Shown: positions 24,505 to 31,895 of the stretch, piece by piece
How positions within the stretch are numbered: the first letter of the stretch is position 1
Layout: each line of letters begins with the position of its first letter
Source: Pseudoxanthomonas suwonensis
GTDB lineage: Bacteria > Pseudomonadota > Gammaproteobacteria > Xanthomonadales > Xanthomonadaceae
Assembly (NCBI GenBank): GCA_030535605.1
Contig: JAUNRQ010000005.1
Location: 1 to 56,399, forward strand
Length of the DNA: 56,399 nt
Direction of reading: 5' to 3'
Notes under the pieces: model-generated
What the model was told of the DNA's origin: nothing
Database searches by the model: none
The model's input: only the letters and a program-made list of their open reading frames with translations
Program-made: the position numbers and the translations under genes

Positions 24505-26694
24505 TCAGCGTGTTTCGGCCACACCCAACTGATCGAGCATGAAGGCGTACATCTCCGCCTGCTCGCGGAAGCGGCGGAAGCGGCCGGACTTGCCGCCGTG
24601 ACCGGCTTCCATGTTGGTGCGGAACAACACCGGGTGACTGGAGGTGTTCACGTCACGCAGGCGGGCGACGTACTTGGCCGGCTCCCAGTACTGCACCTGC
24701 GAATCCCACAGCCCGGTGCCGACGAACATCGCCGGATAGGCCTTGCGCTCGAGGTTGTCGTACGGCGAGTAGGACAGCATGTAGTCGTAGCTTTCCTTGC
24801 TGGTTTCCGGATTGCCCCACTGGTCGTACTCGTTGGTGGTCAGCGGGATGCTGGCATCGAGCATGGTGGTGACCACGTCGACGAAGGCCACCTGCGAGAG
24901 GATCACGCGATAGTCCTGCGGCGCCATGTTGGAGATCGCGCCCATCAGCAGGCCACCGGCGCTGCCGCCCATCGCCGCCACGCGATCCTTCGCCACGTAC
25001 TTGTTCTCGACCAGCCAGCGGGTGACGTCGATGAAGTCGGTGAAGGAGTTGATCTTGTTGAACATCTTGCCGTCGTCATACCAGGCCCGGCCCATTTCCT
25101 GGCCGCCGCGGACGTGGGCAATGGCGTAGACCATGCCGCGATCCAGCAGGCTGACGATGGTCGAGTTGAAGTTCGGGTCCATCGAGATGCCGTAGCTGCC
25201 GTAGCCGTACTGCAGCATCGCCGCGCTGCCGTCGCGCTTGAAGTCATGTGCATGGACCAGCGTCACCGGGATGCGCACGCTGCCATCGCGCGAGGGCACC
25301 CAGACGCGCTCGGTGCGGTACTTGCTGCCATCGAAGCCCGGCACCGGCTGCTGCTTGAGCTGGCGGCGCTCGCCGGTGGCCACGTTGACCTCGTAGGTGA
25401 TCGCCGGCGTGGTCAGCGAGGTATAGACATAGCGCAGCCAGTCGGTGTCGGCTTCGGTGTTCGCCGACAGGCCCATGGAGTAGGCGCTCTCGTCGACCCT
25501 GACGTACTCCTCGCTGCCATCGGCCTTGAGGATGCGCAGCCGCTCCAGTCCTTCGGAACGCTCGGCGATGACGCTGAAGTCATCGAACAGCTCGAAGCCG
25601 TCGACGAAGACGGCCGGGTCATGGGCGATCCAATCACTCCACTGCGCGCGCGAGGTGGCGTCGCTGGGCGCGGTGACGATCTTGAAGTTGGTTGCCGGCG
25701 CGCCGTCGGCACCGGGTGCGTTGGTGCGGATCACCCAACGGCCGCCGTGATGGTCGGCGTCGTACTCGACGTCGCGCTCGCGCGGGGCCAGCACGGTGAA
25801 GCTGCCGGGATCGGCCGCCGGCGTGCAGCGCAGTTCGCTGGACACCGTGCTTTCCACGCCGATGCAGATGTAGGCATCGTCGCGGGTGCGGTCGATGCCC
25901 ATGTAGAAACTGTCATCGGTCTCCTCGTACACCACCACGTCGTCCTTGGGATCGGTGCCGAGCACGTGCTTCTTCACCCAGCGCGTCAGCAGGGTGTCCG
26001 GATCGTTCTGGACGTAGAAGAACGTGCGGTTGTCGTCTGCCCAGACCACGTTGGCGCTGGTGCCGGGAATGGTTTCCGGCAGGACCTCGCCGGTCTGCAG
26101 GTCCTTGACCCGCAGGGTGTACTGGCGGCGACCGTTGGTGTCGTCGGCATACGCCATCATGCGGTTGTCCTGCGAGATCTCGTAGCTGCCGATGGCGTAG
26201 TAGTCCTTGCCCTCGGCCATCGCGTTGACGTCCAGCAGCACCACCTCGGCGGCGAAATCACCGCGCTGGTTCGCTGCCTGGATCGAGGTGGCATCCACGC
26301 CGGGGCCGTCCTTGCGGCGGGCGTGCACCGGATAGTCCTTTCCGGTCTCGAAGCGCGAGTAGTACCACCAGCCGCGCTCGCGCACCGGCACCGAGCTGTC
26401 GTCCTGCCGGATGCGGCCGACGATCTCCTCGTACAGCGCGTCTTGCACGGGCTTGAGCCGGGCCATGTACGCATCGACATAGGCGTTCTCGGCGTCGAGG
26501 TAGGCGAGCATTTCCGCGTTCTCGCGCTTGTCGTCGCGCAGCCAGTAGTACTCGTCCTGGCGTTCGGCCCCATGCGGGGCGCGCACGGTGTGGGGTTTGC
26601 GGGCAACGTCGGGCGGCGGCGGAAGGTCGGCGGCGTGGCTGGCGGTGGCGGTCATGGCAAGCGCAAGGGCGATGGCGTAGGGGGTGCGATTCAT
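24505..26694 (-). CDS. ptrB: Exported oligopeptidase B (S9A serine peptidase)
   Basis: This 729-aa peptidase cleaves short peptides after basic residues. The N-terminal motif RKPHTVRAPHGAERQDEYYW and the beta-propeller are those of oligopeptidase B. The catalytic triad is Ser578 (MGGSAGGLLMG), Asp664 (GLWDSQVQYWEP) and His699 (EAGHGGKSGR). The S1 region reads EYDQWGNP at 622-629; one position often acidic in the family appears as Gln, which could soften specificity (uncertain alignment). A signal peptide (MNRTPYAIALALAMTATASHA) predicts a periplasmic enzyme, unlike cytoplasmic E. coli PtrB. It follows another S9 peptidase gene, separated by a terminator. Confidence 0.93.
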   Translation of the reverse strand: MNRTPYAIALALAMTATASHAADLPPPPDVARKPHTVRAPHGAERQDEYYWLRDDKRENAEMLAYLDAENAYVDAYMARLKPVQDALYEEIVGRIRQDDSSVPVRERGWWYYSRFETGKDYPVHARRKDGPGVDATSIQAANQRGDFAAEVVLLDVNAMAEGKDYYAIGSYEISQDNRMMAYADDTNGRRQYTLRVKDLQTGEVLPETIPGTSANVVWADDNRTFFYVQNDPDTLLTRWVKKHVLGTDPKDDVVVYEETDDSFYMGIDRTRDDAYICIGVESTVSSELRCTPAADPGSFTVLAPRERDVEYDADHHGGRWVIRTNAPGADGAPATNFKIVTAPSDATSRAQWSDWIAHDPAVFVDGFELFDDFSVIAERSEGLERLRILKADGSEEYVRVDESAYSMGLSANTEADTDWLRYVYTSLTTPAITYEVNVATGERRQLKQQPVPGFDGSKYRTERVWVPSRDGSVRIPVTLVHAHDFKRDGSAAMLQYGYGSYGISMDPNFNSTIVSLLDRGMVYAIAHVRGGQEMGRAWYDDGKMFNKINSFTDFIDVTRWLVENKYVAKDRVAAMGGSAGGLLMGAISNMAPQDYRVILSQVAFVDVVTTMLDASIPLTTNEYDQWGNPETSKESYDYMLSYSPYDNLERKAYPAMFVGTGLWDSQVQYWEPAKYVARLRDVNTSSHPVLFRTNMEAGHGGKSGRFRRFREQAEMYAFMLDQLGVAETR

Positions 26695-26718
26695 GTGCGG
26701 GCTCCGGGTGCAGGATGC

Positions 26719-26743
26719 AAACGCCCGGCGCGTGGCCGGGCGT
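26719..26743 (-). terminator. Intrinsic terminator between the two S9 peptidase genes
   Basis: On the minus strand ACGCCCGGC-CACGC-GCCGGGCGT forms a 9-bp stem with a 5-nt loop, ending in TTT. It begins 6 nt after the stop of the upstream prolyl oligopeptidase gene. Confidence 0.65.
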
Positions 26744-26749
26744 CGCCGA

Positions 26750-28906
26750 TCACTTCTTCAGGTGCTTCCACAGGAACGTGTAGTACAGCGCGTCCATGTG
26801 TGCGGCCTGCTGGTTGTTGGCCGCGCCGCCGTGACCACCCTCGATGTTCTCGTAGTAGCGAACGTCGGCACCGGCCGCTTCCATCAGCGCCATCATCTTC
26901 CGCGCATGGCCCGGATGCACGCGGTCGTCGCGGGTGGAGGTCAGCAGGATGGTGGGCGGGTAAGTCCTGGCGGGGTCGTACAGGTGGTACGGCGAGAAGC
27001 CCTGGATGAACTGCCATTCCTCGGCCTTGTCCGGATCACCGTACTCGGCCATCCACGAGGCGCCGGCCAGCAGCCGGTGGTAACGGCGCATGTCCAGCAG
27101 CGGCACCTGGATGATGATCGCACCGAACAGTTCCGGGTACTGGGTAAGCATGTTGCCGGTCAGCAAGCCGCCGTTGGAGCCGCCACGGACGCCCAGGTGG
27201 GCCGGCGAGGTGACCTTGCGGGCGATCAGGTCCTGCGCAACCGCGGCGAAGTCCTCGTAGGCCTTGTGGCGGTTGGCCTTGAGCGCGGCCTGATGCCAGC
27301 GCGGACCGTATTCGCCGCCACCGCGGATGTTGGCCACCACGTAGGTGCCGCCCTGCTCCAGCCAGGCCTTGCCGACGCCCGCCGAGTAGCCCGGCGTCAG
27401 CGAGATCTCGAAGCCGCCGTAGCCGTACAGCAGGGTCGGGTTGCTGCCATCCAGCGTCAGGTCCTTCGGCTGCACGATGAAGTACGGCACGCGGGTGCCG
27501 TCCTTGCTGGTGGCGAAGTGCTGCTTGACCTCGTGGGTGTCGGCGTCGAAGAACGCCGGCATGGACTTCAGCGGCTCCGGCTGCGCGCCGATGTCCGGGA
27601 TCAGCGACAGCGTGGTCGGGGTCAGGTAGTCGTTGACCGTCATCCACAGCGCGTCGGATTCGTCGCGGTCCACCGCGCCGACGCTGACCGTGCCGATGGC
27701 CGGGGCGTGCGCCAGCGGTGCCGAGTCCCAGGCCGTGCCGGCGGCGGCGTCGGCGGCCGGCGGAGTCAGCACGTGCAAGGTGTTCTTCACGTCCTCCAGC
27801 ACGTTCAGCACCAGATGGTTGTTGGTGAACGTGTAACCGGCCAGCGAGGTGGTGTCGGTCGGCGTGAACAGCACCGCGAACTCGCGCGCGCCTCCCATGA
27901 ACGCATCGAAGTTGGTCGCCAGCAGCGAGCCGGCCGGGTAGGTGCGGCCACCCACGGTCCACGGATCACGTGGTGCCACCAGCAGCCAGTCGCGGCGCAC
28001 GTCGGCCTGCGCCGAGTTGGGGACGTCGATCTTGGTCAACGCACCATCGGCCCCGCGCAGGTACAGCTCGTCGTTGTAGAAGGCCAGCGTGCGACTGACG
28101 AAGTCGCGCTCGTGGCCGGGCGTGTGGTCGCGGCTGGCGGAGATGTACATGTCGCCGGCCTGGCCTTCGTACACGACCTGCGCCTCGCTCATCGGCGTGC
28201 CGCGGCGCCACTGCTTGACGATGCGCGGGTAGCCGGAGCTGGTCATCGAGCCGTCACCGAAGTCGGTGAAGACATACACGGTGTCGCGGTCGATCCACTG
28301 CAAGCCACCCTTGGCTTCCGGACGGTAGAAGCCGCCATCGACCCACTGCTTGCTGGCCAGGTCGAATTCACGGGTGACGTTGGCATCGGCGCCGCCGCGC
28401 GACAGCGCGATCAGGCAGCGCTGGTAGTCCGGGCGCAGGCAGTCGGCCCCGGCCCAGACCCAGTTCTCGCCCTCTGCCTTGTTCAGCGCATCAAGGTCCA
28501 GCAGCACTTCCCACTGCGGGTTGTCCTTGCGGTACTCCTCGAGCGTGGTGCGGCGCCACAGGCCGCGTTCGTTGTTCTTGTCGCGCCAGAAGTTGTAGTA
28601 GTAGTCGCCCATCTTCGACACGCCGGGGATGCGCGCGTCGGAGTCGTAGATCTCCAGCAACTCGGCTTCCAGCCGCTTGAATTCGGGGGTCGCGGCCAGT
28701 TCGGCCTCGGCCTTCGCGTTGCGCTGGCGCACCCAGTCCAGCGCACGCTCGCCTTCCACGTCCTCCAGCCACTGGTAGGGATCGTGATCGGCGCTGATGC
28801 GGGACATCGGGGCAGGCTCCTGGGCGTGGAGAACGGGGACCGCCAGCGCCAGGCCACAGGCGGCGGCCAGCGCGGAAAGGACGGTTCGACTGGGGGATGC
28901 AGGCAT
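26750..28906 (-). CDS. Exported prolyl oligopeptidase (S9A serine peptidase)
   Basis: This 718-aa protein starts at ATG 28906 with the signal peptide SALAAACGLALAVPVLHAQE. The N-terminal DPYQWLEDVEGERALDWVR is the classical prolyl oligopeptidase opening. The alpha/beta-hydrolase domain carries nucleophile Ser577 (GVRGGSNGGLLTG), Asp660/661 (STRDDRVHPGHA) and His692 (IEGGHGGA). It probably hydrolyses small proline-containing peptides in the periplasm. Adjacent ptrB-like and distant M1 and DUF885 genes make this stretch rich in envelope peptidases. Upstream in-frame codons to 29032 lack a signal-like sequence and are rejected. Confidence 0.93.
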   Translation of the reverse strand: MPASPSRTVLSALAAACGLALAVPVLHAQEPAPMSRISADHDPYQWLEDVEGERALDWVRQRNAKAEAELAATPEFKRLEAELLEIYDSDARIPGVSKMGDYYYNFWRDKNNERGLWRRTTLEEYRKDNPQWEVLLDLDALNKAEGENWVWAGADCLRPDYQRCLIALSRGGADANVTREFDLASKQWVDGGFYRPEAKGGLQWIDRDTVYVFTDFGDGSMTSSGYPRIVKQWRRGTPMSEAQVVYEGQAGDMYISASRDHTPGHERDFVSRTLAFYNDELYLRGADGALTKIDVPNSAQADVRRDWLLVAPRDPWTVGGRTYPAGSLLATNFDAFMGGAREFAVLFTPTDTTSLAGYTFTNNHLVLNVLEDVKNTLHVLTPPAADAAAGTAWDSAPLAHAPAIGTVSVGAVDRDESDALWMTVNDYLTPTTLSLIPDIGAQPEPLKSMPAFFDADTHEVKQHFATSKDGTRVPYFIVQPKDLTLDGSNPTLLYGYGGFEISLTPGYSAGVGKAWLEQGGTYVVANIRGGGEYGPRWHQAALKANRHKAYEDFAAVAQDLIARKVTSPAHLGVRGGSNGGLLTGNMLTQYPELFGAIIIQVPLLDMRRYHRLLAGASWMAEYGDPDKAEEWQFIQGFSPYHLYDPARTYPPTILLTSTRDDRVHPGHARKMMALMEAAGADVRYYENIEGGHGGAANNQQAAHMDALYYTFLWKHLKK

Positions 28907-29032
28907 GGCTGTTCGCAGCTCCGCTGGGCAAACCCCGAACGTAGCACAGCCACGCATCGGCTTCGCCTGACGAAGGTCAGGATCTGCCTGGAAAGCCCGT
29001 CGACGGCCAGGGAACGGACCCGGGGCCGACAC

Positions 29033-29350
29033 TCACGAGCGGTAGCCGAACACTGCCACGCCTGTCCCGGAACGACGCCCGGTGCGCATCCGCGCGGTGC
29101 GCGCCTGCGGCCCGCCGCGGCGGCGGCGATTGACCTGCAGCGCCACCGTGTCGCGACCGCGCAACGCCAGCAATGCCCATGCCAGCAGCGGCATCAGCAC
29201 CAGCCACAGCGGCCACCAGCCCAGCAGCGCGTGGCTGCCGCGGGCCGCCGGCAGGCACAGCACCACGGCCAGGCCGCAACAGGTGGCTGCGCGCGCGAAG
29301 GCGGGCAGGCGCGGGTCAAGCAGGGGGACATGCACGACGGAACGGGCCAT
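29033..29350 (-). CDS. Small membrane protein of unknown function, 105 aa
   Basis: It starts MARSVVHVPLLDPRLPAFAR with AGGA 7 nt upstream of ATG 29350. Two hydrophobic segments (CCGLAVVLCLPAA and WPLWLVLMPLLAWALLAL) are followed by an Arg-rich cytoplasmic tail (VNRRRRGGPQARTARMRTGRR). I recall proteins of this outline upstream of xanthomonad lipocalin genes, but no function is known. It is divergent from the lipocalin gene (83 nt between starts). Confidence 0.7.
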   Translation of the reverse strand: MARSVVHVPLLDPRLPAFARAATCCGLAVVLCLPAARGSHALLGWWPLWLVLMPLLAWALLALRGRDTVALQVNRRRRGGPQARTARMRTGRRSGTGVAVFGYRS

Positions 29351-29433
29351 GGGAGATTCCTTTGCTGAACGCCGGAGTGACATTCAGCCTGCGTGATGGC
29401 GATCTCAACGGCTGCGACGGTACGCTTCGGTCC

Positions 29434-30030
29434 ATGGATCAACGTCTTTCGCGCGTCATCGCCCTGCTCGCCACCGTCCTGCTGGCCGGATGGCTGAGCG
29501 CCTGCGCCAGCCGTGGCGCCAGTCCTGCCGATGCGGCCACGGTCCACGCCGATCCCATCGACCTGCAGGCCTTCATGGGCACCTGGCATGTGGTCGCGCG
29601 CATCCCCAACATGATCGAACGCGGCCACATGGGCGGGCGCATGGACTATGCGTTGCAAAGCCCGGAACGGGTCGACATCACCTACAGCTATCGCACCGGG
29701 CCGCGCGAGGACTGGCGGCAGATGCGGCTTGCCGGCCAAGTGCAGGCCGGCAGCGGCGGTCGCGACTGGCGGGTGCGGTTCTTCCGGCTGGTGCCGACCA
29801 CCCAGCGCATCCTCGAGATCGATCCCGACGGGCAATGGGCGCTGCTGAACTCACCGGGCCGCGAACTGGCGTGGATCTTCGCGCGCACGCCGGAACTGGA
29901 CGAGACCCTGTACCGCGAGCTGCGCGATCGCCTGCGCGGCCACGGCGTGGACACCGACAAGGTCTGGCGCGTGGTGCACACGCCCGAGCAGGTGGGCCAG
30001 CGCGGCTTTGATCAGCCGAACCGGCCTTGA
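29434..30030 (+). CDS. blc: Blc-like outer-membrane lipocalin lipoprotein
   Basis: This 198-aa protein starts at ATG 29434 with a lipobox (LLAGWLSAC). The lipocalin signature is FMGTWHVVARIPN, and later strands read VDITYSYRT and WALLNSPGRELAWIFARTPE, as in bacterial lipocalins. Blc binds fatty acids or lysophospholipids and is lipid-anchored in the outer membrane; it is often stress-induced. The C-terminal helix (YRELRDRLRGHGVDT) is conserved in the family. It converges with the WYL regulator gene. Confidence 0.9.
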   Translation: MDQRLSRVIALLATVLLAGWLSACASRGASPADAATVHADPIDLQAFMGTWHVVARIPNMIERGHMGGRMDYALQSPERVDITYSYRTGPREDWRQMRLAGQVQAGSGGRDWRVRFFRLVPTTQRILEIDPDGQWALLNSPGRELAWIFARTPELDETLYRELRDRLRGHGVDTDKVWRVVHTPEQVGQRGFDQPNRP

Positions 30031-30103
30031 GCGCGACCCGGCCGAACCGACCGCCTGCCACATCACCCGACCCGCGAGCCGTTGCCAGCGCAGGCGTCGC
30101 GCG

Positions 30104-31072
30104 TCAGTCGTCGTAACGACTCAACGCCAGCGCCAGCAGCGCCTTGGCCTGCTCGCGCAGCGACACCGGCTCGGCGATCTCGGCGTCGGCGCCGTAATGC
30201 AGTACGTCCATCAGCAGTTCACGGCCGATGCTGTACGGCACCCGCCGCTCCAGCCGGCCGTCGGCCAGCCAGCGGTCCTGCTGCTGCGAATGCCAATGCT
30301 CGTCGGCCACCCAGCGCGCGGCCTTGGCCGAGAAGCGGATCACCGCATGGCCGCGCGGCTCGCCGGAGAAGATGCCGTAACCGCTGGCCAGGTGGCGGTC
30401 GAGCTCGGCCTCCTCCACGTCCCGTGCCGGCGCTTCCAGCAGCCGCGCCTGGCTGATGCGGTCGACCGAAAAGCTGCGCAGCGCATCGCGGTCGTGGTCC
30501 CAGGCATCCAGGTACCAGTTGCCGCGATAGTGGGTGATGCGCTGCGGGCTGACCGTGCGCCGGGTGTTCTCGTCGGTGGAGCGCGCGCGATAGTCGAAGA
30601 CCAGGCGGCGACGCTCCAGGGTGCCGGAGGCGACGGTTCGGAACACGCCTTCGTCCTGCTTGCGGCTGTGATGGGGAATCACCCGCACCCGCTCCACCGG
30701 CCAGCGCTTGCCACCGCCCTGCCCCGCCAGCAGCGCCTCGATGCGCGCCTGCAGCGGCGCCAGCGCGCCGGACAGCACGCCGCCACCGGTGCGCTTGAGC
30801 AGTTGCTGCGCCGCCAGCAGCGCGTGCAGTTCCTCCGAGCTCATCCACATGCCGGGCAGCTCGAAGCGGTCGGATTCGGACGGGTCGTAGCGGAAGGTGC
30901 TTTCGCCTTCGGCGCTGACCGGCGCCATCAGCGCATCGCGCAGGAAGGCGATGTCACGGTAGACCGTGGCCCGCGAGCAGCCCAGCTCGTCCTGCAGCCG
31001 CGTCACCGACAGCGGGTAGCGCGCGGACTTGAACAGCCGGTGCAAGGTGGTGATGCGCTGGTAACGGTCCAT
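30104..31072 (-). CDS. WYL-domain transcriptional regulator with N-terminal HTH
   Basis: This 322-aa protein has a DeoR/YafY-type winged helix at residues 1-60 (MDRYQRITTLHRLFKSARYP; LQDELGCSRATVYRDIAFLR). The central WYL domain includes YRGNWYLDAWDHDRDALRSF with VDRIS, followed by the WCX extension. WYL proteins bind nucleic acid or nucleotide ligands and often control stress or defence genes. No defence locus is visible beside it, so targets are unknown. The ATG at 31072 fits the HTH; an in-frame Met 18 nt upstream (MGIIGP) is an alternative. Confidence 0.9.
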   Translation of the reverse strand: MDRYQRITTLHRLFKSARYPLSVTRLQDELGCSRATVYRDIAFLRDALMAPVSAEGESTFRYDPSESDRFELPGMWMSSEELHALLAAQQLLKRTGGGVLSGALAPLQARIEALLAGQGGGKRWPVERVRVIPHHSRKQDEGVFRTVASGTLERRRLVFDYRARSTDENTRRTVSPQRITHYRGNWYLDAWDHDRDALRSFSVDRISQARLLEAPARDVEEAELDRHLASGYGIFSGEPRGHAVIRFSAKAARWVADEHWHSQQQDRWLADGRLERRVPYSIGRELLMDVLHYGADAEIAEPVSLREQAKALLALALSRYDD

Positions 31073-31172
31073 GGGCCCGATTATGCCCATGCCCGATGGC
31101 GGATAACCAACGGCTAACGCGGACACGGCCATGCTGCGCCGCGACACGGGCAAGGACGCGCTGAGTGGGGCG

Positions 31173-31872
31173 ATGGTGATGACCGACGAATGGGCACGAG
31201 GTCGCGGGCGAACGCGCGTGGCGCACGGAGGCACTGAGACCGGCAACCCCCTCGGGGGCGAGCGTCTGCTGGCGCTGGCACTGGCCACCGCGCTGCCGCC
31301 GATGCTGGCCTGGCTGGGGTTGCGCTCGTGGGCGACGCTCGCCGCGCCTGTCGAAACCCGCGCACTGCAACTGGTCTGGCTCGAGATGGCGCGGGAACCG
31401 CCACCGGCACCCGGGCAGGTCGCGTCGCCGCCAACGCCATCGGCCGGCCCACGCCCCCCGACACCGAGCACCGCGAGCCGCCCCCCCGGCACCGACGCCA
31501 CCCGCGTTGCAGGTCGTGGACATCGCTGCGGCCGATGCCGGCACCCGCCCCACGCACGCACCATCGTCCGCGGAGCTGCTGCTGCAGGCGCGTGACGCGG
31601 CGCTGGCCGGCGATGCCGGTGCCGATTTCCACCAGGATCCGCTGGCCGACCGGCCAAGCGCCCATGCCCACGTGGCCGATGGCCGCTTCACCATGCGCCA
31701 GCGCCTGTCCGCAGCCGACGTGGTCGCGGGGGCAGGACAAATGCTGTTCGGCGGCAGTCCCGACCCCTGCCCGGAGATCCGCGCCGACATCGCCCGGCAC
31801 CACGGCATCGACGGCAACCGCGAGCGCCTGGACGAAGCGCTGCGCCGCCACCGGGCCGGCCGCTGCCGCTGA
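31173..31872 (+). pseudogene. Proline-rich, one-TM envelope protein gene split by a +1 frameshift in a C run
   Basis: Frame 1 (from about 31173, MVMTDEW) encodes a TM segment (LLALALATALPPMLAWLGL) and a Pro-rich linker ending ...TPSTASRPP. A second frame continues without a Met as APTPPALQVVDIAA and ends at 31872 with LSAADVVAGAGQMLFGG and DPCPEIRADI. Removing one C from the C7 run at 31481-31487 joins the two into one protein of about 230 aa; a C6 run at 31454-31459 is another possible slip site. The joined product resembles TonB-like Pro-rich hypothetical proteins of xanthomonads. It may be a real pseudogene, phase variation or a sequencing error. The exact start is uncertain. Confidence 0.6.
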
Positions 31873-31895
31873 CCGGCCGGCGGCGAACAGGCACA

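Noticed and set aside
22765-27009. A 1414-codon open frame on the plus strand
   Set aside because: It runs antisense through the OmpA-like and both S9 peptidase regions. The protein is His/Arg/Gly-rich with no domain; it is a by-product of high GC third positions.
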